NCBI GenBank assembly: GCA_002030045.1
Contig: LQBI01000031.1
Coordinates: 134,618-198,617 of the forward strand
DNA: 64,000 nucleotides
DNA from: Candidatus Aegiribacteria sp. MLS_C
GTDB taxonomy: Bacteria; Fermentibacterota; Fermentibacteria; Fermentibacterales; JCC-6
Reading direction: 5' to 3'
The position numbers and the translations under genes are program-made. The notes under the pieces were generated by a model. It did no database searches. It saw nothing but the letters and a program-made list of their open reading frames with translations, and was not told where the DNA came from. Position 1 is the stretch's first letter; every line of letters begins with the position of its first letter. Shown piece after piece: positions 18,839 to 26,890 of this stretch.

Positions 18839-19186
18839 GTGGAGTCCCTCTCCACTTCGCTTCCCGGGGGCCCTGAGAACTGGAGGGACGCGGCTGGATC
18901 ACTCCTGGAGAGGCTGCAGGAGGACGGTGTGTACCACCCTTCGACCATGGCTTCGATATCCGTCTCTGAAGAGGCTGCCTGCGCACCGGCCGACTGCTGC
19001 GATACGGTCATCAGGGAAGTCCACGGGCCCGGAGGGGAGGGAGATCCGAACACCGCCCCGGTCCTGGACCGCTTCAGGGTTTGCAGTAGGTGCGGCGGGA
19101 TCCTGTGGTGGCATCCCCTCCGCGGTGAGTACATGCCCCATTCCAGCCTGCTCAAGCGTACGCGGCGGGGAACGGCGGCTACGTAA
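18839..19186 (+). CDS. Possible small protein with a CxxC zinc-ribbon-like motif; start unclear
   Basis: A 115-residue frame beginning at GTG 18839. Its content looks protein-like: ENWRDAAGSLLERLQEDGVY, a CC pair, then RFRVCSRCGGILWWHPLRG, which resembles one knuckle of a zinc ribbon. The frame is open upstream to 18755 with plausible residues (LRVREFYGETVASGTRV) but no ATG, GTG or TTG, whereas a good AGGGAGGGC ribosome site sits before a GTG at 18765 in another frame. A frameshift between 18770 and 18800, natural or from sequencing, would join the two. I do not recognise a family. The rest of the 18607-19282 gap between the kinase and birA shows nothing else I can support. Confidence 0.4.
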   Translation: MESLSTSLPGGPENWRDAAGSLLERLQEDGVYHPSTMASISVSEEAACAPADCCDTVIREVHGPGGEGDPNTAPVLDRFRVCSRCGGILWWHPLRGEYMPHSSLLKRTRRGTAAT

Positions 19187-19282
19187 ACTAAGCCCCGGTC
19201 AGCAGTTGACGATAAAGGGCGGTCCGGTCATACTACTTACTGCTTGTTCGAACAGCAGAACCCGTTCCGGAGCGGCGGACAT

Positions 19283-20266
19283 ATGGGCAAGAGTGCCAGC
19301 AGGATCCTGAGCATACTGCGGGAAAGCGACGGCTACGTCTCCGGTCAGGAGATATCCGACATGCTCGGTATCTCGAGGACCGCAGTATGGAAGAACATAA
19401 ACAGCCTCAGGGATTACGGTTACACGATCGACGCAGTCTCCAACAGGGGCTACCGCCTCCTTCGGGGAGTGGACATTCCCACCGCCGACGAGATAGGCCG
19501 GCAATGCGCAGCCTCGGTATTCGGAAGGGAGATCGTGTACATGGCATCGTTATCCTCCACGAACAACCTGGCCATGATGCTGGCTGCCCAGGGGGCGGAG
19601 CACGGTACTGTGGTCACTTCCGACGAGCAGACCTCCGGAAAAGGAAGGATGGGGCGCGACTGGTATTCGCCGCCCGGGACGAACCTGTACATATCGGTGG
19701 TCCTCAGACCGCCTGTTTTTCCTGCCGAGGCGTCGCAGATACCCATCCTGGCGGTCCTGGCGGAAATGCGGGCCATGCGCAGGCTCTGCCCCGGCCTGGA
19801 TCTGGCCGTCAAGTGGCCCAACGACGTGTACTGCAGTGGGAGGAAGGTCTGCGGTACTCTCTGCGAGATGAAGGCCGAGACGGACAGCGTGGAACACCTT
19901 GTGGTCGGTACGGGCATCAATGTGAACGCCAACCCTTCCGACCACGACATGCCGCTGACCGCCACATCCCTCTTCATGGAGACCGGACAGAAACAGTCAA
20001 GGGCCGAACTGGCAGCCCGGTTCCTCGAGGACTTCGAGCGTGTCTACGAGCGATGGCTTTCCGAATGCAGCCTCGAGCCCTTCATGATGGAATGGAACTC
20101 GGCGTCCCTGCTCCTGGGCCGGCGGGTGGACGTACGGACGGCCAGCAAGGTCATCACCGGAATATCGATGGGTATTGCGGAGAATGGCGCATTGAAGCTG
20201 CAGCTCAAGGATGGCACGAAGAGGCTGGTCTACGCCGGCGACGCTACCCTGCACGGAAGTTTCTGA
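19283..20266 (+). CDS. birA: Biotin-protein ligase / biotin operon repressor BirA
   Basis: 327 residues, a two-domain BirA. Residues 1-65 are a winged helix-turn-helix (RILSILRESDGYVSGQEISDMLGISRTAVWKNINSLRD). The catalytic domain carries SLSSTNNLAM, the biotinyl-AMP loop GKGRMGRDWYSPPGTNLYIS, KWPNDVYCSGRKVCGTL and the GTGINVN strand. A small SH3-like C-terminal domain (GRRVDVRTASKVITGISMGI) completes it. It activates biotin with ATP and transfers it to carboxylase carrier proteins; the DNA-binding domain implies it also represses biotin genes. The ATG at 19283 starts right at the winged-helix domain. A TTG 13 codons upstream is possible. No biotin genes are in the window. Confidence 0.93.
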   Translation: MGKSASRILSILRESDGYVSGQEISDMLGISRTAVWKNINSLRDYGYTIDAVSNRGYRLLRGVDIPTADEIGRQCAASVFGREIVYMASLSSTNNLAMMLAAQGAEHGTVVTSDEQTSGKGRMGRDWYSPPGTNLYISVVLRPPVFPAEASQIPILAVLAEMRAMRRLCPGLDLAVKWPNDVYCSGRKVCGTLCEMKAETDSVEHLVVGTGINVNANPSDHDMPLTATSLFMETGQKQSRAELAARFLEDFERVYERWLSECSLEPFMMEWNSASLLLGRRVDVRTASKVITGISMGIAENGALKLQLKDGTKRLVYAGDATLHGSF

Positions 20267-20283
20267 ACTTTCCGTTATGGTTG

Positions 20284-20299
20284 CCCCCGGGACCGGGGG
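20284..20299 (+). terminator. Short GC hairpin after birA
   Basis: CCCCCG (20284-20289) pairs with CGGGGG (20294-20299) around a GGAC tetraloop, 18 nt after the birA stop codon. It is a stable stem but no T-run follows, so it may be a weak or factor-assisted terminator. Confidence 0.35.
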
Positions 20300-20328
20300 G
20301 AACAATATTCATTCTTTGAGATATCACC

Positions 20329-20799
20329 ATGTTGGACACGATGAAACGAGAGGGGGTATTCGGCTTGAGCCTGGTAATGATAGCGGCTCTTCTGATAGGC
20401 GTAGTTGCTGATGACTTCGAACTCCCGCCGGACATAGTCTACGGCACCATGAACAGGACCGGCAGGCTGGCGGAGGTCGATGCCGGAGGACTGCAGGTAG
20501 TCCTCTCAGTCAGGGAAGGGGATCACGAGACTTTCTGGTCCTTCGATCCTCTGCTGAACAGTTTCCTGTCCCTTCACACGGATGAGCAGGCAGTCCTGGA
20601 GATCGAGGACGTCGAGACCTGGATGCCGGAGGAAGAAGCCATGGTCAGGTTGCTGCGAGTGGTGGACGCCACCATTGGAGAGATCACCTTCCGTGCATGG
20701 AGCGATTCCCTGGAAGCAGGGGGTACCCCGGGCGAAGTACTCGAGGACCCGGGAACTCCCCGGGGCGAGGATGACTGCGAGGGGGACGGAGGAAGATGA
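20329..20799 (+). CDS. Exported small protein of unknown function
   Basis: 156 residues with a hydrophobic leader (VFGLSLVMIAALLIGVVA) followed by an acidic, proline- and glutamate-rich mature part. A tail of GTPGEVLEDPGTPRGEDDCEGDGG looks disordered. The core (TGRLAEVDAGGLQVVLSVREGDHETFWSFDP... EQAVLEIEDVETWMPEEEAMVRLLRV) could be a small beta-barrel. An in-frame ATG at 20341 is an alternative start; neither has a strong ribosome site. It is convergent with the Fe-S operon, whose last stop codon lies 11 nt away. No family was recognised. Confidence 0.55.
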   Translation: MLDTMKREGVFGLSLVMIAALLIGVVADDFELPPDIVYGTMNRTGRLAEVDAGGLQVVLSVREGDHETFWSFDPLLNSFLSLHTDEQAVLEIEDVETWMPEEEAMVRLLRVVDATIGEITFRAWSDSLEAGGTPGEVLEDPGTPRGEDDCEGDGGR

Positions 20800-20810
20800 C
20801 CGGCTGACGC

Positions 20811-21917
20811 TCAGTCGGTGATCTCTTCCAGTTCATCTGCACGGTAGGTCGACAGGGGCGTCGGATCCTCCATGTTCCTGCCCGGATGGTATTCCAGTGC
20901 GGGCTGCACCAGCGATCCCGCCCTTATGAATAGATCGGCCACGGGTATTCCCACGGGACACGCATCGCTGCACTGCCCGCATCCGGTGCAGTACGGGGCT
21001 ATGTGGTTCAGCCTTCCCAGGTGGAACTGCAGTGTGCCGGGTGGCACTCTCAATGCACCCCTTCTTTCGGCCTCGTGCCCTATCAGCGAAGGTGGATAGA
21101 TTGTCCTCGCGGTCTCGTAATCGCACAGCAGGCAGGTGCACAGGGGACACGCCTGCCGGCATGCCCTGCAGCCTATGCATTTGGCGAACAGGCTTACCAG
21201 TTCCTCCAGACCGCTGCCGGCGGACGGGCCCTTCTCAATGAAGTCCTGCCGCTGAAGGGACCTGCGCCGGGCGACAGCCCTGGTGAGCTGCTCCAGGGAC
21301 GGCCCCTGGACGATCTCGAAACCGGTAAGGTCTTCGGCCATGGACGCCGCCGCCTCGGACCTCAGGAGTATTCGAGTGTCTTCCGGGCTTTCATCCGCTT
21401 CCAGAAGCAGGACCATGTCGGCAGGGTCCCCGGGGACGAAATCGGTGCAGACCGAGCATGCGGTCCTGTAACCGGATCCGCCGCCGCTCTTTCCTGAGTC
21501 ATTTCCCGAGGCCTTGCCGGAGTCTCCGACCCCGGGGCAGGTGCAGCTGATGAAGAACATGTTCTCCACGCTGCCCTGTGACTGTTTCACGTTCTCGATA
21601 AAGGCCCTCAGCTCGCAGGGTCTTATGATGACGGCGACCTTCTCCTCGAGCGGCCGCGATACCGTCAGCTGGGAGAGTGCCCTTGCGGCCTGGACCGGCA
21701 TCAGGGGATGGAACGGGACCGCTTCCTCGACAAGTCTCGGATCCGATATGAGGGAATAGCTGAAGCTCTCGTTGCCGGGGATGCTGCGAAGCGAGAAGAC
21801 GGCCTTCACGGAACCGCTGACCAGGAGCTGCCTCAGGATGCTGCGAACCCCCTCGACGTGGTCTCCGGGACACCGGATGTACCGCCCGCCCGCCGTTGCC
21901 TCAGTCCTCGAACTCAT
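20811..21917 (-). CDS. FdhB/FrhB-like iron-sulfur protein (second copy)
   Basis: 368 residues. The N-terminal 200 residues follow the pattern of the F420-hydrogenase/formate-dehydrogenase beta-subunit-like family (VIIRPCELRAFIENVKQSQG, then a cysteine-rich CTCPGVGD and TACSVCTDF). The C-terminal part has two [4Fe-4S] motifs, CIGCRACRQACP and CTGCGQCSDACP, with an extra CTCLLCDY between them. Such proteins link flavin or NAD(P)-type donors to HdrA-type partners. It is a diverged paralogue of the gene immediately upstream, with which it overlaps by 17 nt; GAGGAGGAACTGC inside that gene serves as its ribosome site. It is the last gene of the eight-gene ArsR-to-FdhB operon. A Gly/Ser-rich insert near residues 155-170 is unlike its paralogue. 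Confidence 0.8.
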   Translation of the reverse strand: MSSRTEATAGGRYIRCPGDHVEGVRSILRQLLVSGSVKAVFSLRSIPGNESFSYSLISDPRLVEEAVPFHPLMPVQAARALSQLTVSRPLEEKVAVIIRPCELRAFIENVKQSQGSVENMFFISCTCPGVGDSGKASGNDSGKSGGGSGYRTACSVCTDFVPGDPADMVLLLEADESPEDTRILLRSEAAASMAEDLTGFEIVQGPSLEQLTRAVARRRSLQRQDFIEKGPSAGSGLEELVSLFAKCIGCRACRQACPLCTCLLCDYETARTIYPPSLIGHEAERRGALRVPPGTLQFHLGRLNHIAPYCTGCGQCSDACPVGIPVADLFIRAGSLVQPALEYHPGRNMEDPTPLSTYRADELEEITD

Positions 21918-22959
21918 GCAGTTCCTCCTCGACGAAGGTGTTCAGCGGAAGAGGCTCCTCCGGGTCCTTTCCCGCCCTGTAGTCGAAGAGCGCGGAAGTG
22001 CCGGCGCCTACCATGCTGACAAGTCTTCCAACGGGGATCCCTGCGGGGCAGGCGTCCTCGCACATACCGCAGCCGACGCAGGAAATGCTCATATGGGCCA
22101 TTCGGCCGATGTGGAACAGAAGGGTATCGGAGACCAGCCTGGCCGCCCCTGACCTTCGGGACCGGTCGAGGTGCGAGGATGCCGGACTGCGTCTGTCCTT
22201 CATGTCGATGAAGCACTGCCTGCAGTAGCATATAGGACATACCGTCCTGCAGGCCCTGCATCCGATGCAGTCGGCGAAGAAGTCCGACAGCCGGCCTATG
22301 CCCGCCACCTGTTGCCTCAGTTCTGTCCTCGCCCCCTCCGCGGTACCGAGCCTGAGTGCCCTGAGTTCTTCCGTTCTTTTCGACCATTCGTCCAGGCTGC
22401 CCTGTTCCTCGAGACCCAGCGAGGACGCGAGTTCCCCGCCCTTAGCCGTCAGCGGGAGCAGGAGGTTCGAATCAGCGGACCTGACGATGCAGGCGTCGCC
22501 GCAGGCGGTGAATTCGGAGCACTGCCTGCAGGCAGGTCGCAGGTTTGCCGGATCGCATTCTTCGGGTTCCGCCGCGCCGTCGTAGAGGTCCAGCTGAATG
22601 ACACCGGGACAGTCCATGGTGACCAGCGTAAGGTTCGCGTGGTCGATCTGACGGAGTTTCATCACCTCCACCGCCGCCCTTGCCTCGCAGGGCCGCATTA
22701 TGGCCAGTATTCTGCGGGATGAGGGCTCTCCGGCCGCCGAGGACAGGGCCCTGGCCCCCTGTACGGTCATTACCGGCGGCAGGGGTTCCGCCGAGGTCAG
22801 AGCGTCAGGCGTTCCCGCCAGTATCCAGCTGTAGCTGTCCCCGGGACCCCTTGACGGAACCATCACGAAGTCGGCGTACCCCTCCCTGAGAGCGGAGTAT
22901 GCCAGCTCAAGGAGCGCTTCGCGAAGCGGCAGGCCGGGGCTGGTGACGAGGCCCCTCAT
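21901..22959 (-). CDS. FdhB/FrhB-like iron-sulfur protein (first copy)
   Basis: 352 residues with the same architecture as its downstream neighbour. The N-terminal region contains AIMRPCEARAAVEVMKLRQ, MDCPGVIQ and PACRQCSEFTACG. The C-terminal region has two [4Fe-4S] motifs, CIGCRACRTVCP and CVGCGMCEDACP, joined by a CYCRQCFID segment. The ATG at 22959 overlaps the HdrA-like stop codon (ATGA) and follows GGAGGGAGCCC, so translation is coupled. In related clusters of sulfate reducers and methanogens, FdhB-like proteins deliver or receive electrons for HdrA-MvhD units; that role is inferred here. Having two copies in tandem suggests a heterodimer or two different donors. Confidence 0.8.
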   Translation of the reverse strand: MRGLVTSPGLPLREALLELAYSALREGYADFVMVPSRGPGDSYSWILAGTPDALTSAEPLPPVMTVQGARALSSAAGEPSSRRILAIMRPCEARAAVEVMKLRQIDHANLTLVTMDCPGVIQLDLYDGAAEPEECDPANLRPACRQCSEFTACGDACIVRSADSNLLLPLTAKGGELASSLGLEEQGSLDEWSKRTEELRALRLGTAEGARTELRQQVAGIGRLSDFFADCIGCRACRTVCPICYCRQCFIDMKDRRSPASSHLDRSRRSGAARLVSDTLLFHIGRMAHMSISCVGCGMCEDACPAGIPVGRLVSMVGAGTSALFDYRAGKDPEEPLPLNTFVEEELHEFED

Positions 22960-24170
22960 CTCAGGGCTCCCTCCACCTGCGACCGGATCTGTTCGGGAGT
23001 GAAGTGCAGCGACCGTATGGCTCCGGAAGGACACGCCGCGGCGCAATTACCGCAACCCTTGCATAGAACGCCGTTGACGGTGCACACGAACCTCTCCTCA
23101 TCGAAGGAAATGGCTCCGAAACCGCAGACGTCCATGCACTGCCGGCATCCGCGGCAGAGTGTCTCGTTTATGACGGACCTCCTTGGTTCCGTCATGACCT
23201 CCCTGCCGGGGACCAGGGCTGAGAGGATGCCGCCTGCCACAGCCTCGGCGCTTCTGACCGAGTCGCCGGGACCGCAGGGGCCTCCTGCGCAGCCCGCTAT
23301 GTACACGCCGTCGATGGCGGTGGAGAACGGATCGAGGAAAGTGTGCCTTCGTGAAGGGAAACCTGACTGTCCAGCCGATAGACGCAGCATTCCAGCTATT
23401 CCAGAGAATCCTTTCGACGGCCGGTACTTCCCGTCTTCCATCTCGCAGCCGGTTGCCAGTACCAGTGCACCGACCCTGAGAGGTTCGTCGAGGCTGGTGA
23501 CGGAAACAATGAAATTCCCGAAGAAACCGACTATTTCCTGGGGCTCGCTTCCGGTCAGGACCTCGATGGAACTGGTTCGACCGACCTCCTCGGCCAGTTC
23601 CGCGGTAACGGCCAGGTCCCTGCCCTCCGGGCTGCCGCCCAGCTCCGGCTCCCTCTCCAGGAGGACTACCCTTCTGCCGGCTTCCGCGAGTATCAGGGAG
23701 GCTATCATGCCGGTGAGCCCTCCTCCTATCACGAGCACGCCGGGATCGCAGACTATGCTGCTGGTCTCCAGGGCTTCATGGCGGGCCGCCCTCTCCACGG
23801 CGGCCCTGATCATCCTGAGGGCTTTCCAGGTGGCCAGGTCGCGGTCTGATGTAACCCATGCCACATGTTCACGGATGTTTGCCATTTCCATCATGAAGGG
23901 GTTCAGACCCGCCGCAGCGCATACGGCCATGAAGGTCCTCTCGTGCTCCCTGGGAGAACAGGCGGCCACCACCAGCCTTTCGAGACGGTTCGCCCTTATC
24001 CTCTCCGCGAGGTACTCCCTTCCTTTGGGGGAGCAGAGCAGACCGTAGGTCTCCGCGACCACCACTCCCGGCATGACGGATGCCTCCTCCGCGAGCCTGC
24101 CGATATCGACCCTGTCGCTGATGTTGTTCCCGCAGCTGCATATGAAGACTCCGGTCCGAGGAAGAATCAT
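22956..24170 (-). CDS. hdrA: HdrA-like FAD/Fe-S protein (QmoB-HdrA type)
   Basis: 404 residues. It opens with the HdrA N-terminal pattern GVFICSCGNNISDRVDI, followed by ETYGLLCSPKGREYL and VVAACSPREHERTF. An FAD-binding Rossmann unit follows (VLVIGGGLTGMIASLILAEAG), then VYIAGCAGGPCGPGDSVRSAEA and two C-terminal ferredoxin motifs, CRGCRQCMDVCGFGA and CKGCGNCAAACPSGA. HdrA proteins carry the FAD used for electron bifurcation or confurcation in heterodisulfide reductase and in Qmo. The ATG at 24170 overlaps the stop of the second HdrA-like gene (ATGA) and has GGAG 7 nt upstream. With the separate MvhD gene it matches the two halves of QmoB (HdrA plus MvhD fused). Confidence 0.88.
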   Translation of the reverse strand: MILPRTGVFICSCGNNISDRVDIGRLAEEASVMPGVVVAETYGLLCSPKGREYLAERIRANRLERLVVAACSPREHERTFMAVCAAAGLNPFMMEMANIREHVAWVTSDRDLATWKALRMIRAAVERAARHEALETSSIVCDPGVLVIGGGLTGMIASLILAEAGRRVVLLEREPELGGSPEGRDLAVTAELAEEVGRTSSIEVLTGSEPQEIVGFFGNFIVSVTSLDEPLRVGALVLATGCEMEDGKYRPSKGFSGIAGMLRLSAGQSGFPSRRHTFLDPFSTAIDGVYIAGCAGGPCGPGDSVRSAEAVAGGILSALVPGREVMTEPRRSVINETLCRGCRQCMDVCGFGAISFDEERFVCTVNGVLCKGCGNCAAACPSGAIRSLHFTPEQIRSQVEGALR

Positions 24171-25438
24171 TCCGGTCTCCTGTTCGCGGATGAAAGTATC
24201 CTGCCTGCGGCCCCGGCGGCCGATTCCACCGAGGCGGCCACTCCCGCGGGACCCGATGCGCACCCTATCGAAAGGATTCCGGGCGCCGAGGTCAGTACCG
24301 ATGAACGATGGGGGCCTGGATTGTGAACATACCCCGAATCGTCCGTTGAAACGCCGGTCAGGGCGGCCATTCCGGCGGTTCCCTCCGAAGGGACCATGAC
24401 CGGACCCAGGATGACCATGTCCATCTTCCTTCTCTGTTCTTCCTCCCCGGCATTCCAGACAACTTCGGTCCCGTCCTTCGAACTCCTCAGCGAGACCGGT
24501 CCCGAATGGACCGCAAGCTCGGAGTCCACGTCTTTCCAGGACAGGTGGTGAGGGTCATCGATGGGATCGGGCGAGTAGCTTCCGTCAAGCAGAACGAGAG
24601 GTCTGATCCCCGGCAGTTTCTTCGAAATGTAGTGCAGGAACTTCAGACCGCACAGGGTGCTGATGGCCGAATGGGGGCCGATGCCTCCCGCATGGACCAC
24701 CAGGGCAACGGATCCGGGTTCCCTGCCGTCCTTCATGAGCAGTTCGCCGGAAGTGGGACCGTTGGAGGCGTACAGCCTCTCGAACTCCGATGCCGTGAAT
24801 ACTCCGGGACCCGAGGATCCGGCCTGTTCCGGGTAGCGGTCGCCGGCGGTGTCGTAACCGGTGGCTATGACAACGTCCGAAACCTCGAACCTGTGCTCGG
24901 TGTCCGCCTGCTCGTAATCGACGGCTTCGAATACGCAGGCTTCCCTGCAGAGGGAACATTCCGCCCCCTCCGTCCATCTGAGGCAAGCGTTCCTGTCGAT
25001 CCAGGGAACATTGGGCAGGGCCCCGGCGCAGGGAACGGAGATGGCACTCCGTCTAGACATGCCCTCCTCGAACCGGTTGTCGAGGCTGACAGGGCAGGCG
25101 TTCCAGCACTCCGCGCAGCCTATGCAGGCTTCGGCGTCCACGGATGAGGCCCTCTGCAGCACCACGGCGACGAAACCGCCGTCCTTCCTCTCCAGGGAGA
25201 CGACACTGCTTAGCATCAGCAGCTCTATGCCGGTGTTCCTGAGCACCTCCTGCTGCATCGGGGATACCATGCAGGTGGCGCATTCCATGGAGGGATACAC
25301 GTCCTCGCAGCGGATCAGCCTGCCTCCGATGACGGAGCTGTTCTCCACCAGGAAGACCCTCCTGTCCGCCGCGGCCAGCATGAGGGATGCCTTCATCCCG
25401 GCAACGCCGGCTCCTATTACAAGGACTCCGTCAGCCAC
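24167..25438 (-). CDS. hdrA: HdrA-like FAD protein (QmoA type)
   Basis: 423 residues. The FAD-binding N-terminus reads VLVIGAGVAGMKASLMLAAADRRVFLVE. It is followed by the HdrA cluster-binding segment PSMECATCMVSP, a ferredoxin-like motif ACIGCAECWNACP, another cysteine group CSLCREAC, and the C-terminal FAD segment GILSIGCASGPAGVAASVESA. It lacks the second C-terminal ferredoxin pair found in its neighbour and so looks like QmoA. The start is a GTG whose G is shared with the TAG stop of the MvhD gene. Two unequal HdrA-like proteins side by side is the Qmo arrangement, but no QmoC-type membrane subunit or HdrB/HdrC is present in the operon. Confidence 0.86.
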   Translation of the reverse strand: MADGVLVIGAGVAGMKASLMLAAADRRVFLVENSSVIGGRLIRCEDVYPSMECATCMVSPMQQEVLRNTGIELLMLSSVVSLERKDGGFVAVVLQRASSVDAEACIGCAECWNACPVSLDNRFEEGMSRRSAISVPCAGALPNVPWIDRNACLRWTEGAECSLCREACVFEAVDYEQADTEHRFEVSDVVIATGYDTAGDRYPEQAGSSGPGVFTASEFERLYASNGPTSGELLMKDGREPGSVALVVHAGGIGPHSAISTLCGLKFLHYISKKLPGIRPLVLLDGSYSPDPIDDPHHLSWKDVDSELAVHSGPVSLRSSKDGTEVVWNAGEEEQRRKMDMVILGPVMVPSEGTAGMAALTGVSTDDSGYVHNPGPHRSSVLTSAPGILSIGCASGPAGVAASVESAAGAAGRILSSANRRPE

Positions 25439-25860
25439 TATATCAGGGTTTCCCTGGACACCGGGTTGGGGCCGAGGGCCCTTATCTTCTCGGTGAACTC
25501 CTCGACCACCTTCCTGAACCTGACGCCCTCCGAGGCGGATATCCAGGAGAGTCGAAGCCTCTCGGACTCGAGACCCAGGCTCTCCATCACCTTCTTGAGA
25601 ACGGCGAACCTCCGCCTGGCGAAGTAGTTGCCCTTGTCGTAGTGGCAGTCCCCCGGGTGGCAGCCGGCAATGAGCACGCCGTCAGCTCCCCGGAGGAAGG
25701 CGTCGGTAACCATCTCCGGATCGACCCTGCTGCTGCACATCACCCTGATGGGAACAAGGTTGGGCGGCATCTCCAGCCTGCTTGTGCCGGCCAGGTCCGC
25801 TCCGGCGTAAGAGCACCAGTTGCACAGGAAACCGACTATTCGGGGCTCGAAATCGCTCAT
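25438..25860 (-). CDS. mvhD: MvhD/FlpD-type electron-transfer subunit
   Basis: 140 residues, the length of stand-alone MvhD. It shows the family pattern GFLCNWCSYAGADLAG, RVMCSSRVDPEMV, GADGVLIAGCHPGDCHYDKGNYFARRR and a C-terminal helix. The five conserved cysteines that hold the [2Fe-2S] cluster are in place. No selenocysteine codon is used here, unlike some methanogen versions. MvhD passes electrons between HdrA and a hydrogenase or formate dehydrogenase; here the neighbouring FdhB-like proteins are the likely partners. It sits 14 nt after tusA and touches the HdrA-like gene by 1 nt. GGCGGATC lies upstream of the ATG. Confidence 0.9.
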   Translation of the reverse strand: MSDFEPRIVGFLCNWCSYAGADLAGTSRLEMPPNLVPIRVMCSSRVDPEMVTDAFLRGADGVLIAGCHPGDCHYDKGNYFARRRFAVLKKVMESLGLESERLRLSWISASEGVRFRKVVEEFTEKIRALGPNPVSRETLI

Positions 25861-25874
25861 TTAAGATCCGCCTG

Positions 25875-26099
25875 TCAGAACTGTATCTGCGCCCTGTGCC
25901 TGCCTTCGCCCTCGTCGGCACAGAACAGGAGGGTACGGCCGGTCCTGTCGCACCAGGCCCTTATGTCATCGGGGAATGACGGGCAGTCGGCCAGGACTTC
26001 CAGCATGTCGCCCTCCTCCAGTTCCTTTGCCTTTACGGCTATCTTCAGAATGGGCTGGGGGCACTTCAGGCCCATGGCATCCAGTGTATGGTCGGCCAT
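25875..26099 (-). CDS. tusA: TusA-family sulfur carrier
   Basis: 74 residues with the TusA fold and its sulfur-carrying motif CPQP (Cys13) in LDAMGLKCPQPILKIAVKAKEL, followed by GDMLEVLADCPSFPDDIRAWC. The active cysteine carries a persulfide that is handed to or taken from DsrE-type proteins. A second cysteine (DCPSF) is common in the broader SirA/TusA family. Placement between a DsrE-family gene and the HdrA/MvhD block, all in one operon, suggests sulfane sulfur trafficking linked to those redox proteins rather than tRNA thiolation. AAAGGA lies 7 nt upstream of the ATG. Confidence 0.9.
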   Translation of the reverse strand: MADHTLDAMGLKCPQPILKIAVKAKELEEGDMLEVLADCPSFPDDIRAWCDRTGRTLLFCADEGEGRHRAQIQF

Positions 26100-26115
26100 T
26101 TCAGAATCCTTTCCG

Positions 26116-26469
26116 CTAGAATGAGAAGGTTACGCCGGCGTCCCGTATGTCGGCCATGAAACTTGTGGCGCCGCCGATCTCGATATCGTCCCTCAGGTCC
26201 CCGGGAGTGACGTCCTTGGCCTCCAGGGCCAGTTCGCACAGTATGAACCTTCCTCCAAGGGCCTTTATCCCCTCCAGGAGTTCTCTCATGGGCGGCATTC
26301 CCTTGGCCGTGATACCCTCCAGGTATCCCGGCTTCAGTGCGGGAACTGCCGTAGGACAGAAGAAGAACACGACGCTGTCGCCGGAGGCCGCCGCCGCCGA
26401 TCCCATTATGAAGCTTGGATAGAGATTCGAGTTCTCGCTCCCGTTGACCACTATCGCCACTTTGCCCAT
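26116..26469 (-). CDS. DsrE-family sulfur-transfer protein
   Basis: 117 residues with a DsrE/DsrF-like alpha/beta fold: an opening GKVAIVVNGSENSNLYPSFIMGSAAAASG, VVFFFCPTAV with a cysteine on the second strand, FILCELALEAKDV with the conserved central cysteine, and the terminal GATSFMADIRDAGVTFSF. It is closest in look to the DsrE2-like (peroxiredoxin-family) branch. Partners of TusA in this family accept or donate persulfide sulfur. GAGGAGCC precedes the ATG by about 5 nt. It is the second gene of the operon, 21 nt after arsR and 16 nt before tusA. Confidence 0.83.
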   Translation of the reverse strand: MGKVAIVVNGSENSNLYPSFIMGSAAAASGDSVVFFFCPTAVPALKPGYLEGITAKGMPPMRELLEGIKALGGRFILCELALEAKDVTPGDLRDDIEIGGATSFMADIRDAGVTFSF

Positions 26470-26490
26470 AAAAGGCTCCTCTCGCTTATT

Positions 26491-26859
26491 CTAGGACCCA
26501 ATACCGTCGAGTCTGTTCTTCAGGGCTTTGCTGAAACTGCTCCTGGCCTCTTCTATGCCGGTCTCGGGCCAGTCAGCGGAAAGGGCTTCAAGGACCGCCT
26601 TCACAAGGCCCGGCCAGCGCAGGTAGTAGCATCTGTAGGGTCCGTCACGCTCCGCAAGGATGAGACCCGAGTTCTTAAGTACGGAAAGATGCTGGGAGAT
26701 GTTCGGCTGCTTCGCGCCGAGTATCTCGTGAATAGCCGTCACGCACCTGGGGTTCCTGAGGAGTTCCTCCAGTATTCGGAGCCTGACCGGATTGGCCATG
26801 GCCTTCAGGAACTCGGCGAGCCTCTTCGTGGATATGGTTCCGTATTCGAGGTCCTTCAT
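26491..26859 (-). CDS. ArsR-family winged-helix repressor
   Basis: 122 residues with the ArsR fold: EFLKAMANPVRLRILEELLRNPRCVTAIHEILGAKQPNISQHLSVLKNSGLILAERDGPYRCYYL. Cys39 occupies the place of the first cysteine of the ArsR CVC metal motif but the second is threonine, so classical arsenite binding is unlikely. Cys39 and Cys77 could form a redox or persulfide-sensing pair as in SqrR/BigR-type members; this is an inference. It is the first gene of the sulfur-carrier/HdrA operon and an inverted repeat lies 32 nt upstream, so autoregulation of the whole operon is probable. No clear ribosome site precedes the ATG. Confidence 0.87.
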   Translation of the reverse strand: MKDLEYGTISTKRLAEFLKAMANPVRLRILEELLRNPRCVTAIHEILGAKQPNISQHLSVLKNSGLILAERDGPYRCYYLRWPGLVKAVLEALSADWPETGIEEARSSFSKALKNRLDGIGS

Positions 26860-26890
26860 CTATTCAACACCATGCATTCCGGAAGTGGAA

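Noticed and set aside
22467-22478. Possible tRNA T-arm (GTTCGAATC)
   Set aside because: It lies inside a well-supported Fe-S protein gene and no cloverleaf can be built around it.
20811-26859. sHdr (sulfur-oxidising heterodisulfide-reductase-like) cluster
   Set aside because: HdrB and HdrC with CCG domains and a lipoate-binding protein are absent. Only the HdrA, MvhD, TusA and DsrE elements fit.
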